From JAHBNG01 sp039028975 (GTDB lineage: Bacteria; Chloroflexota; Anaerolineae; Caldilineales; Caldilineaceae), in assembly GCA_039028975.1 (NCBI GenBank), contig JBCCHB010000099.1, forward strand, positions 1-62,966: DNA of 62,966 nt, given 5' to 3'. A program made the position numbers and the translations under genes. This document shows, piece by piece, positions 41,758-51,175 of the stretch. The number at the start of each line of letters is the position of its first letter. Positions within the stretch are counted from its first letter, which is position 1. The notes under the pieces were generated by a model. The model ran no database searches. It was not told the origin of the DNA and saw only the letters and a program-made list of their open reading frames with translations.

Positions 41758-44700
41758 CTAAAGTACGTCCGTGCTCCATTGCAGAAGTGGCAGATAGATC
41801 GATGGGCCTAGATTCTCTTGGCTCTCCTCGTCCTCTATATCATATTGATCCTCATCTGTATCAACTGGCTCATCTTCCGCTTGATCCTGGCTCGAAGCAT
41901 TGACCTGCTCTAAAGCTTCTGCATCGAAGTCAACATGAAGAGCGTCTACTTTCTTGTCGGTGAAACCTGATTCAGAGCCGTCGAGGAAGATGGAAAAATC
42001 TGCACATTCACTGTCGGTCCCTGGTGTGTCAACTTGACAGGTTAAAATATCTTTCCCTTCTCCGGTAAGCTTCCCGATAGCAAAGTTGCCCAGAGTCGTT
42101 ACGTAAATGTAGCCACTCGTCTCGTCAATAAAGGCACCGCGTACATCTTCGCCACTCGTTGTACTAAGGCCGATATTGGAGCCATCTAGGTAATATCGGT
42201 CAAAACTACCTGCTGTAGTATCGCCGAGCGTTTGGGCAGAAAAGATGAACAGATCTTCGTCTTGGTATTGAACCATTTGGCCATTGCCATTCTTCACCTT
42301 GGCTGGGCCACGAGTGCTAATTGAGATACTACCGTCGTCCAGCAGATCAATAGCTGTAATGTTTTCCCAGCGTTCTGTTAATCCTACATCCGAGCCATCT
42401 AAGTACATCTCAAAGGTGCCAGCTGTGTCAAACCCCAATGAAGTTGGCACAAATCGAATGATGTCCGAACCGTCCAAATCATCTACACCAGGTACACTCG
42501 TTGCTCCTGTAAAGCTGAACAACAAGGAGCCGTCAGGCAGTAGCGAAAAGGCATCTACATCCTTGGCTCCATCCCAACCCAAACCCACGTCAGACCCATC
42601 GAAGTAGATTGACCATGTGCCGTTATCCCGGTCGTAGGCCAGGATGTCTTCGTCCTGATAGCCCATCTCACCGATTTTGCCACCGGTGGTCGAGCTGATG
42701 TAGATAACGCCAGCACTCCGGTCTGTGGGTGGTGGGTCGGTGGAGAGGGTGGCGTTGATGTTGGTTAGGTTTTGGCTGACGCCGAGTACGATGTCGGTGG
42801 CGAATTCCAAGGCCTCCGCGTTGTTGTAATATTCGGATATGCGCTCAACGTATTCGGGTAGATACTCAAGATACTCAAAGCCTAAGCGATAGGTTCCGGC
42901 ATCAACGGAACCCAATGTGTATTGACCACTTTCGCCTGTAGACGTACTCCTGAGTTGAACCCAGCCGTTTGGACAACATGAGCTAGTTGTGGGAGCATAC
43001 AAAGTTATATCTACACTAGCTAATGGAGCGCCCAAATCATCAGTCACGCGACCAGAAATAGAGCCAGCTGTAGCTAGCTTTGCATCGATTCCAGTTATGT
43101 TCTGATCGAATTCGACCAGAATGTCTGTGGCCGAATATAGGTCTAGAGCATTATTATAGAATTCTGATTGGTATCCGAAAAAGTTTGGATCTGAAATACC
43201 AATTCGGTAGTTTCTTGCCGCAAGACCATCAAATGAGTAGTTGCCATCTCCATCCGTACTTTCATTTTTTTCCGGATACCAATTATTAACGCAACAGGGT
43301 TCTGTACCCTGAGCATACAGTGTCACCCACATATTGGGCAACGGTGTATTCGATTCGTCAGCCACGCGGCCAGAGAGCGTTGAGTACTTTTCCAATTGAG
43401 CGTTTATATCGTTTGCATCTTGACTATTTGAAATTACGATATCGGTCGCAGATTCTACGTTTGTAGCGTTGTCATAGTATTCTGGCTGGTACTCTGCATC
43501 AAAAATGGTAGTGTCATCACTGAAACCAATCCGATAAGTGTTATCGACAAGATCGTCAATTGAGTAATTCCCGCTACTATCGGTTATTGCTGAATTATAA
43601 GAAACCCAATCATTGGTGCAGCAAGCTCCATCAGAGGCCTCATATGCATGAACAAAAATTCCGGACAGGGGTTCGCCTGCTTGGTCAGTGACGCGACCAG
43701 ATATGGAAGCAAGTGGCTCGGGTATACCAAGTTGGGCGTCTATTTCCTCAACGTTCTGGCCACTGCTTACCACTATGTCGGTTGCCGATTCTAGATCAAG
43801 AACATTGTTATAGAATTCGGGCTGATATGTATATGAACTGTAATCGGCAAAACCAATTCGATAGTTCCCATCGGATTGTATAGACAATGAGTAGTTACCA
43901 TCATCATTAGTATATACATAGTCTGTTGAATACCAAGCATCTGGGCAGCATAAGTCAGTACTTTGTTGGTAAAGGCTCACTTCGATACCGAGCAGTGGTG
44001 TACCCGATTCATTAGTTACACGGCCCGAAATAGTGGGCCGTTTGGTAACCTGAGCATCTATACCAGTGATGTATTGCCCCTCAACAATAAGTATATCCAT
44101 TGCTGATTCTATGTCAGGTACGTTATCATAATACTCAGTTTGGTAGACGAAGACATTGCTGTCCACAAAACCAACCCGATAAGTACCTGGCCGAATTCCC
44201 TCTAACTGGTAATTCCCTTCGTCATCAGTTCGCGCGAAATTCGCCGCATACCATTCACCTAAACAGCATGGGTCGGTTTCTGGCGTATAGAGCAAAACCT
44301 CTATGTCAGGTAACGGTTCACCAGATTCAGTGGTTACACGCCCAGAGATAGTTGGCAATCTATCTAGTTGGGCATCGATACCAGTAATATCCTGGTTATT
44401 TTGAGCTAAAATATTCGTTGCCGAGTCAAAATCAGTCACATTATCATAATATTCGTTTTGATAGATGCCCTCAAAATCGCTAACAAAGCCAACCCGATAT
44501 GTCCCAGCATCTACACCTTTAAACCAGTAATTTCCATTGCCATCAGTGTACTCGATTGTGACACTATTCCATTCGTTAGGGCAACATGTATCTCTACCTA
44601 GCTGATACAGCGCAACTTTATGCGAAGAAATAGGGTCACCAGATTCATCAGTTACTCGGCCTGAAATCGAAGGACGCTTAGTTAACTGGACATCGATTCC

Positions 44701-46134
44701 AGCTACACTTTGGCTAGCAGATACCTCAATATCAGTTGCCTCGTCCACAGTACCAACGTTATCGTAAAATTCATTCAGGTATTGCCCATTAATGTAATCA
44801 GGATTGTAGTCAACAAAGCCAACTCGGTAGGTTCCAGCAGTTACAACGCTTAATGAGTAGTTGCCCTCATCATCTGTGTCTGCTCGATTCATGCGTCTCC
44901 ACTCACCATCGCAGCATGGGTCAGTGTGTTTTTGGTAAAGTTCTACTTCAACATACGTGGCGGGGTTACCGGCTTCGTCAGTCACGCGTCCAGAAATTGT
45001 TGGTGCTTTAGCCAACTGAATATTGATGCCGCTGACATTTTGTCCGATAGAGACAGAAATATCGGTTGCTGATTCTACATCAGACGCGTTGTCATAGAAT
45101 TTAGATTGATAAGTGGGGGAATCATCAAAATCAACAGCAGCAAGTCGATAGGTTCCTGGCGCTAAACCACTAATTGTGTAAGTGCCACCGCCACCACCTG
45201 TAATTCCGTAAGTATATACCGACCACTCAGTCGGACAACAGGGATCAGCACCTTGTGAGTAAAGAGCTAACCGAATAGTAGATAGTACCGGCTCACCAAA
45301 TTCATCAGTTACTATCCCGGAAATTGTCGGAGACTGGATCAACTGAGCATCAATAGTGATATCCTCACCATCCCCAACAATGATGTCCGTCGCAGATTGT
45401 AAACTGTATGCATCATTATGAAACTCAGTTTGGTAGAATTCGTTGAGTCGGTCTTTAAAGCCAAGACGATATGCTCCAGGAAATACTTCACTGAATGAAT
45501 ATTTTCCTTCAAAGTCTGTATTTCTCGCAGCCGCTATCTCCCAACTATCGGAACAACATGGATCAGCATTCAATTTATAGAGAGTAACTTCGATATTATC
45601 TAGTGGCTCTCCAGAGTCGTTGGTCACTTGTCCATTCACTGAAGAAGATTTAGCCAATTGTACATTGATATCCGTAATGTTCTGCTCACTACTGAGTGTG
45701 ATATCAGTAGCAGACTCAACATCTGCTGCATCATCATAGAACTCAGGTTTATAAGGAGACGGGTAGGCCGATCCGCTAAACCCTAAACGATAGGTACCTG
45801 CTTCGATATTAGCCAGACTATAAGTACCATCGTCATTAGCACCTGTTCTCCCAAAGAACCGCCATCCCAGGTTTTCCCTAAATTCGTAGAGTGTTATGGT
45901 TACTTCTGACAACGGCTGACCATCGGCATCCGTCACCTGGCCAGAGATGCTGCCTGCCATGGCAAGTACGTAGCTTGTTAGGGAAAGAACAAGGACGGAA
46001 ACGATAACGACGGCAATCTGGGAAGCCTTGAGCAAAAGCTTTGGAATAGTTGCCGGTCTAGCTCGATTGCATCTTTCTTTGAATTTACCCATCTTGTGAG
46101 CGGTTGATGAAGCGTTATACTGCTTGGACTGCAT
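41758..46134 (-). CDS. giant modular surface protein: 10 CC-type repeats + DGSDVGL repeat domain
   Basis: A 1458-residue exported protein with the same plan as its neighbour: a hydrophobic segment IVSVLVLSLTSYVLAMAG, then ten tandem modules of about 105 residues from position 62 to about 1130. Module 1 lacks Cys; modules 2-10 each have one adjacent Cys pair followed by Trp (for example ADPCCSDSW, TDPCCLGEW, SSCCPNGW). The C-terminal quarter repeats (Y/F)xDGSDxGL four times and ends in an acidic tail with PSIYLPLLQ. The modules resemble carboxypeptidase-regulatory/SdrD-B-like sandwiches. AAGGAG precedes the ATG. Vicinal Cys may form unusual disulfides or bind metal. Partner or ligand unknown. 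Confidence 0.85.
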   Translation of the reverse strand: MQSKQYNASSTAHKMGKFKERCNRARPATIPKLLLKASQIAVVIVSVLVLSLTSYVLAMAGSISGQVTDADGQPLSEVTITLYEFRENLGWRFFGRTGANDDGTYSLANIEAGTYRLGFSGSAYPSPYKPEFYDDAADVESATDITLSSEQNITDINVQLAKSSSVNGQVTNDSGEPLDNIEVTLYKLNADPCCSDSWEIAAARNTDFEGKYSFSEVFPGAYRLGFKDRLNEFYQTEFHNDAYSLQSATDIIVGDGEDITIDAQLIQSPTISGIVTDEFGEPVLSTIRLALYSQGADPCCPTEWSVYTYGITGGGGGTYTISGLAPGTYRLAAVDFDDSPTYQSKFYDNASDVESATDISVSIGQNVSGINIQLAKAPTISGRVTDEAGNPATYVEVELYQKHTDPCCDGEWRRMNRADTDDEGNYSLSVVTAGTYRVGFVDYNPDYINGQYLNEFYDNVGTVDEATDIEVSASQSVAGIDVQLTKRPSISGRVTDESGDPISSHKVALYQLGRDTCCPNEWNSVTIEYTDGNGNYWFKGVDAGTYRVGFVSDFEGIYQNEYYDNVTDFDSATNILAQNNQDITGIDAQLDRLPTISGRVTTESGEPLPDIEVLLYTPETDPCCLGEWYAANFARTDDEGNYQLEGIRPGTYRVGFVDSNVFVYQTEYYDNVPDIESAMDILIVEGQYITGIDAQVTKRPTISGRVTNESGTPLLGIEVSLYQQSTDLCCPDAWYSTDYVYTNDDGNYSLSIQSDGNYRIGFADYSSYTYQPEFYNNVLDLESATDIVVSSGQNVEEIDAQLGIPEPLASISGRVTDQAGEPLSGIFVHAYEASDGACCTNDWVSYNSAITDSSGNYSIDDLVDNTYRIGFSDDTTIFDAEYQPEYYDNATNVESATDIVISNSQDANDINAQLEKYSTLSGRVADESNTPLPNMWVTLYAQGTEPCCVNNWYPEKNESTDGDGNYSFDGLAARNYRIGISDPNFFGYQSEFYNNALDLYSATDILVEFDQNITGIDAKLATAGSISGRVTDDLGAPLASVDITLYAPTTSSCCPNGWVQLRSTSTGESGQYTLGSVDAGTYRLGFEYLEYLPEYVERISEYYNNAEALEFATDIVLGVSQNLTNINATLSTDPPPTDRSAGVIYISSTTGGKIGEMGYQDEDILAYDRDNGTWSIYFDGSDVGLGWDGAKDVDAFSLLPDGSLLFSFTGATSVPGVDDLDGSDIIRFVPTSLGFDTAGTFEMYLDGSDVGLTERWENITAIDLLDDGSISISTRGPAKVKNGNGQMVQYQDEDLFIFSAQTLGDTTAGSFDRYYLDGSNIGLSTTSGEDVRGAFIDETSGYIYVTTLGNFAIGKLTGEGKDILTCQVDTPGTDSECADFSIFLDGSESGFTDKKVDALHVDFDAEALEQVNASSQDQAEDEPVDTDEDQYDIEDEESQENLGPSIYLPLLQWSTDVL

Positions 46135-46180
46135 AAATTAGCTCCTTACTGATTTGGTTTTGATGGATAGCGTTGGGCAT

Positions 46181-46222
46181 ACATGACACAGTATAAACGA
46201 TCTGCGTTGTTCAAATCTTTCA
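46181..46222 (-). promoter_or_regulatory. conserved promoter block of the 10-module surface gene
   Basis: Minus strand TTGAAAGATTTGAACAACGC then TATACTGTGTC, nearly identical to the block before the 3-module paralogue (41568-41610). The spacer 46135-46450 otherwise holds no gene; the opposite half should drive the peptide transporter operon, but no good promoter was seen there. Confidence 0.5.
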
Positions 46223-46450
46223 AAACAACAATAAAGTTGGTGGTTGTGACCCGTTTGCCTAACGCTTTTGTTAAGTTGCGGAATTATGGTTCTGGATTTG
46301 GGCATTTCAGCACCAACCATATATAATCATCGTCGAACCTCATTGCACGTGGAACGGCATGTCGCAACCCCCAACTGGCGCGTCGTACTTGTTTGAAACC
46401 CGATACAGATTAATTTATTCCAAACCAGTTAAAATTGTTATCTGGAGTAT

Positions 46451-47503
46451 GTGTACCTAGTGGAAACACCCACCGCGGACGGTATGTTTCGTACTGTTGA
46501 CGACCCCATTCTAGAGATAAAAAATTTAAAGACCTACTTTTTCCTAGAACGAGGAACGGTCTATGCCGTGAATGGTGTTAGCCTTTCTCTGGCTCGTAAT
46601 TCAACGCTGGGCATCGTCGGTGAGAGCGGCTGCGGCAAAAGCGTCACGGCCCGCTCTGTGATGCGGCTTGTCCAATCGCCCCCTGGTCGGATTGTAGAAG
46701 GAGAGATTCTTCTTCATCGAAAGAGTGGCAGTGGAAGGCGAGGCGGCGATGTAGTAGATTTAGCCAAAGTTGATCCCAAAGGTCAGACGATTCGAGAGAT
46801 TCGAGGCGGCGAGATTGCCATGATCTTTCAGGAACCAATGACTTCACTCAACCCGCTGCAAACGGTTGGGAACCAGATTGCCGAGAGCGTGGAACTGCAT
46901 CAAAAGGTAAGCAAGAATGAAGCCTTGAATCGTGCCCAAGAGATGCTGGAGGCAGTTCAGATCAGTGATGCAGGGACACGACTAAAGCAGTATCCTCACC
47001 AATTGAGTGGGGGTATGCGTCAACGCGTAATGATTGCTTTGGCCATGTCCTGCAATCCGTCGATTCTCATTGCGGATGAGCCAACGACAGCTTTGGATGT
47101 GACGGTTCAAGCTCAGATTTTAGAGCTGATGGAGAAGCTTCAGGCTGATTTTGATTCGGCAATTATGCTCATTACCCATAACCTGGGCGTTGTTTCCCAA
47201 ACCGCAGATCATGTTGCTGTGATGTATCTTGGGCGCGTGGTCGAGTATAGCGAAACTCGCGCCATATTCCACGAGCCCCTCCATCCGTACACAGAAGGTC
47301 TGCTCTCATCGGTTCCTGTCCTAGGTCGGAAGACTGGTGCTCTTAACCCAATTGAGGGCATGGTACCCAGTCCGACTTCTGAGATCCAAGGTTGTCCTTT
47401 TGCTTCCCGTTGTCCGAAGCGGATTGAAATTTGCGATGAGCAACGTCCAGAGCTAAAAGAGCACAAGCCAGGCCATTGGGCAGCGTGTTGGCTACACGAA
47501 TAG
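46451..47503 (+). CDS. peptide ABC transporter ATP-binding protein, OppD/DppD type
   Basis: A 350-residue ATPase: Walker A GESGCGKS, Q-loop MIFQEPMTSLNP, signature LSGGMRQRVMIA, Walker B ILIADEPTTALDV, H-loop LITHNLG. The C-terminal SPTSEIQGCPFASRCPKRIEIC is the OppD/F-specific domain with the Cys cluster that can hold an iron-sulfur cluster. The GTG start has TGGAG just upstream. First gene of the operon D-A-B-C-(cytochrome)-F. Confidence 0.95.
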   Translation: MYLVETPTADGMFRTVDDPILEIKNLKTYFFLERGTVYAVNGVSLSLARNSTLGIVGESGCGKSVTARSVMRLVQSPPGRIVEGEILLHRKSGSGRRGGDVVDLAKVDPKGQTIREIRGGEIAMIFQEPMTSLNPLQTVGNQIAESVELHQKVSKNEALNRAQEMLEAVQISDAGTRLKQYPHQLSGGMRQRVMIALAMSCNPSILIADEPTTALDVTVQAQILELMEKLQADFDSAIMLITHNLGVVSQTADHVAVMYLGRVVEYSETRAIFHEPLHPYTEGLLSSVPVLGRKTGALNPIEGMVPSPTSEIQGCPFASRCPKRIEICDEQRPELKEHKPGHWAACWLHE

Positions 47504-47721
47504 AGGAATTGACGATTAATGATTGACGATTGACGATTGTTGGTAGTTAAATTCATAAGTCATCTGTGGCCTACACGGTTTACAAAACGACTCCCAATAT
47601 GGAAACTAATTTCACAAGCCACGCAATTGTCAATCTGAAATCTAAAATTTTCAATATACACACATACATTTTCAAGTTTAATTGTTTAACGTCTTTTGTT
47701 TTATCTAACCATGGAGGAAAT

Positions 47722-49878
47722 ATGAAACTAAGGTATGTTGTAAATGTCCTGCTGTTAACAGCAGCACTGATGTTAATTGCAGCCTGTGGTGCAGCGCCCT
47801 CAAGCGACGCACCTGCAGGTGATGAAGCCACCACAGATTCATCTGACGGCGGTAGTGAGACAGCTGCGGCTGATGAGTCGTCTGATGGTGAGATGATGTC
47901 TGTTGCTGACATCGTACCCAGTGAGTATCCCGAACCAAATGAGATCGAAGGTGCTCGCGCGACAGAGAAATTACCTCTGGACGAGATCGTGACCTACAAA
48001 GCCCTTGACTCTTACAGTGAACCAGATTGGGTGACCGAGTTGGTTGAAGCGGGTGAATTGCCTCCGGTTGAAGAGCGGCTTCCTCTAGAGCCACGTGTCG
48101 CCTTGGCCTCTGGCATGACGGATGGCATTGGTCAGTATGGTGGTGTTTGGCGTGACTTCTCAGCCTGTCCATCAGTTGGCTTCAACCGCGGTGCGGGTCA
48201 GAGCGCCGGTTGGTTTGGCATTGAATCAGCCATCTTTGCTTCTCTGCTCAAGTCTGGTCCCATCTACCGACGTAGCGATGCAGTTGAACCGCTACCCTTC
48301 CTGGCCAAAAGCTGGGAGTGGAGTGAAGACGGTATGGAATTGACCATGCATCTGATTGAGGGTGCCAAATGGTCTGATGGTCATCCCTTTACGACTGAAG
48401 ATGTCGACTTTACCTGGAATCACATGATTCTAGACCCCAACGTCAACTCACCCAAGGGTGCCAGTGCTTGGGAAATCGAAGGTGAAATGACCCAACTTGA
48501 GATCATTGATGAATTTAGCTTCAAATTCATCTTCCCTGTCGCTAAGCCAGTCTTCACCTTGTTCCTCATGGATGAAGGTGACTTCCACATCTCTCCCAAG
48601 CATTTCCTAGAGCCGCTCCATCCTGCATTTAATGAGGACACGGACTACGTTGAGTTTACAGACACAGCCATGCCGCTGGATGCTGTACCTGTTGTTCTGG
48701 GTCGCTTTGTTCCCATTGAATACAAGACAGATGAAATCATGATTCTGCGTCGCAACCCCTACTTCTGGGGCGTAGATGAAGAAGGTCAGCAGCTTCCCTA
48801 TCTGGATGAGGTTGTCTTTGAGAAGGGTCCATCTGGCGTTGGTCGTACCATCAATACGCTGGCTGGTTCAGCAGATCACTCTAACCTGGAGAACCCCAGC
48901 ACATACATTGAGACGCTAACTCGTGCGGCCGAAGATGATGCTCACTTCTACGTAGAATGGGGTCCCGAGTTGCTTGGTTTTGGTATCGACATGAACTACT
49001 CAACCAAGTTGGGTATCACCAGCGACCGAGATCTAGCCGTGCGTGAACTCTTCCGTGATCTGCGATTCCGCAAAGCCCTCAGTTTGGCCCTCGACCGAGA
49101 AGCGATTGCCCAGTCCATTCTACGTGGACCATTCATCCGTGGCTATGCAGGTGGCATGTTCCCAGGGTCCAGCTATTTCGATCGCAGCGTAGTTGCTTAC
49201 TACAACAACGATGCTAATGCGGCCAGGGCGCTTTTGGCTGACATGGGGTTGGAAGACACGGATGGCAACGGCATTTTGAACTTCCTCGACGGGGGCGAAG
49301 ACATCGTGATTGGTCTGGATACCAGTGAAGATGCTGAAGAGACCCAGACAGTTGGTGATGCCGCTGTTACACTCTGGTCTGAAATTGGCATTAAGGTCAA
49401 TGCTCGCCCGCTTAACAGCGCGGCGCGCAACGATTTGAACGTGTCTGGTGAGTGGGATATGCGCGTTTCGCGCTACGGTCAGGCATACGCTGTACCGTTC
49501 ACCCGATGTACAGATCTCGGTCCTGTCACCAAAGAGTATGGTATCCATCGCGAAGGTTCTGAGCCACGTGAGTTTATGGACTTTGAGTTAGAGATTATTG
49601 ACTTGGTCAATGCTTTCTGCCTTGAGGCCGACCAGGAAGTACGCAACCAGCAAATGGCAGAGTACAACCAAATCTTCACCGAGAATGTCTATCAGTTGGG
49701 TGTAATCATCAGCCGCCACGGCCTGGCAGCTGCCAAACGCTTTAACAACATTCCTGCCGGTATGCCCGTCTTCATGTACCAGTGGACATGGGACAATGCA
49801 ATGGCTGAACAGGTTTGGGTTGACCCAAGCGAACAGATTGATCAGATTCGTCCAGGCGTGATTCCAACGTACCAATAA
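47722..49878 (+). CDS. peptide/oligopeptide-binding lipoprotein (SBP family 5)
   Basis: 718 residues from the ATG at 47722, chosen because GGAGG lies just upstream and it starts a lipoprotein signal (VLLLTAALMLIAACG, lipobox IAAC); 52 upstream in-frame codons are spacer. The body is a family-5 binding protein: PFLAKSWEWSEDGMELTMHL, then GAKWSDGHPFTTEDVDFTWN and FRKALSLALDREAIAQSIL. It is about 150 residues longer than usual, with an acidic Ser/Asp linker after the Cys and an extended front. Like other family-5 proteins it may carry peptides or other large polar solutes. Confidence 0.94.
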   Translation: MKLRYVVNVLLLTAALMLIAACGAAPSSDAPAGDEATTDSSDGGSETAAADESSDGEMMSVADIVPSEYPEPNEIEGARATEKLPLDEIVTYKALDSYSEPDWVTELVEAGELPPVEERLPLEPRVALASGMTDGIGQYGGVWRDFSACPSVGFNRGAGQSAGWFGIESAIFASLLKSGPIYRRSDAVEPLPFLAKSWEWSEDGMELTMHLIEGAKWSDGHPFTTEDVDFTWNHMILDPNVNSPKGASAWEIEGEMTQLEIIDEFSFKFIFPVAKPVFTLFLMDEGDFHISPKHFLEPLHPAFNEDTDYVEFTDTAMPLDAVPVVLGRFVPIEYKTDEIMILRRNPYFWGVDEEGQQLPYLDEVVFEKGPSGVGRTINTLAGSADHSNLENPSTYIETLTRAAEDDAHFYVEWGPELLGFGIDMNYSTKLGITSDRDLAVRELFRDLRFRKALSLALDREAIAQSILRGPFIRGYAGGMFPGSSYFDRSVVAYYNNDANAARALLADMGLEDTDGNGILNFLDGGEDIVIGLDTSEDAEETQTVGDAAVTLWSEIGIKVNARPLNSAARNDLNVSGEWDMRVSRYGQAYAVPFTRCTDLGPVTKEYGIHREGSEPREFMDFELEIIDLVNAFCLEADQEVRNQQMAEYNQIFTENVYQLGVIISRHGLAAAKRFNNIPAGMPVFMYQWTWDNAMAEQVWVDPSEQIDQIRPGVIPTYQ

Positions 49879-49900
49879 TTAAGATGAGTGGATGATTGAG

Positions 49901-49942
49901 ATGATGGAGATGAGATCGAGCATACGATCTCATCTCCATCAT
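49901..49942. repeat. 18-bp perfect hairpin between binding-protein and permease genes
   Basis: Arms 49901-49918 and 49925-49942 are exact complements (ATGATGGAGATGAGATCG) with a 6-nt loop AGCATA. It is the strongest stem in the spacers. Without a T-run it is more likely a message-stabilising or attenuating structure that favours binding-protein over permease production. Confidence 0.75.
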
Positions 49943-49976
49943 CCTTTCATCTTCGTCATCTTATTCATCTTCAACT

Positions 49977-50996
49977 ATGATCGGTTTTATCATTCGCCGT
50001 ACAGTCGTATCCATTTTTGTGGTATTGGGCATCGCATTGGTCAGCTTTATTGTGATCCAATTGCCGCCTGGTGACTACGCGGATGGATACAAAGCATTTT
50101 TGGTGAATCAAGGTGGTGCGACCGAGGCCGAAGCAGAACAACAGGCGGCACTATTCCGCGAGCGTTACGGACTGGATCAGCCTTTACCACTTCAGTTCGT
50201 CAACTGGGTCGTTGGGATTGTCACCAGAGGGGAGTTCGGCTTCTCTTTCGCCTACAAAAAGGACGTCGGTTTCCTGATTTGGGAACGGTTGCCCCGGACG
50301 ATGTTATTAGCCGTACTTGCCCACGTAGTTTCCACCATTGTTGGCATTGGCATTGGGATGTATGTGGCACCACGCCAGTACTCACTTATCGATAATTTAA
50401 TGGCCTTCCTTGCCTTCATTCTTGCCGCTCTACCTCGATTCTGGATCGCCTTGGCCCTTATCTTCTGGCTCGTTTTTACTTTAGATGTAGAGCACGTAAC
50501 TGCTTTTCATTCGCCCCAATATGCCCTACAGCCCTGGTTTACAGGGGAGATTAGCGATACATTTGCCAAAGGTTGGGATCTACTCAAGCATATCTGGCCT
50601 GTTGTTTTTATTGCGGGGCTAGGTGGCGTGGCCCGCAATATGCGCGTCATGCGTGGCAATATGCTAGACGAGCTGAATGCACAGTATGTCACCACAGCCC
50701 GTTCTAAAGGCTTAACCGAGGGTAAGGTAATGGCTCGCCACGCTGTGCCAAATGCGCTGCATCCTATCATCATGTACCAGGGTACCGTTTTGCCCTACAT
50801 GCTGCAAGGTGAATTACAGGCGTCGATTATCCTTGGCTTACCTACCATCGGTACGTTATTGCTCTCATCTTTACGCAGCCAGGATATTTATATTTCTGCC
50901 TCTTGCCTTTTGATTTACGGGGCATTGTTGGTGATTGGCAACCTGATTGCTGACATTACGTTAGCCGTACTGGATCCGCGCATTCGTTATGCGTAG
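49977..50996 (+). CDS. peptide ABC transporter permease, OppB/DppB type
   Basis: A 339-residue inner-membrane permease. It starts MIGFIIRRTVVSIFVVLGIA as in DppB, has the GERYGLDQPLPLQF-like family front (RERYGLDQPLPLQFVNW), and the EAA loop YVTTARSKGLTEGKVMARHA with VPNALHPII. About six membrane helices. No clear ribosome site; the preceding hairpin may affect translation. Confidence 0.95.
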   Translation: MIGFIIRRTVVSIFVVLGIALVSFIVIQLPPGDYADGYKAFLVNQGGATEAEAEQQAALFRERYGLDQPLPLQFVNWVVGIVTRGEFGFSFAYKKDVGFLIWERLPRTMLLAVLAHVVSTIVGIGIGMYVAPRQYSLIDNLMAFLAFILAALPRFWIALALIFWLVFTLDVEHVTAFHSPQYALQPWFTGEISDTFAKGWDLLKHIWPVVFIAGLGGVARNMRVMRGNMLDELNAQYVTTARSKGLTEGKVMARHAVPNALHPIIMYQGTVLPYMLQGELQASIILGLPTIGTLLLSSLRSQDIYISASCLLIYGALLVIGNLIADITLAVLDPRIRYA

Positions 50997-51175
50997 TGCG
51001 TGGTGCGTGGTGCGTGAACTGATTATCGGATCTTAGTGGTTTTTCGGAATTGTTGAGTGAAATTTGTCCCTTCTTGTTACATAAGCACAACAATTATCTG
51101 AACTAGTACATGAACGACGCACTACGAATCACTTTTCCTTATTGACAGTAATTTCACGAAAAGATACTCTACCCT

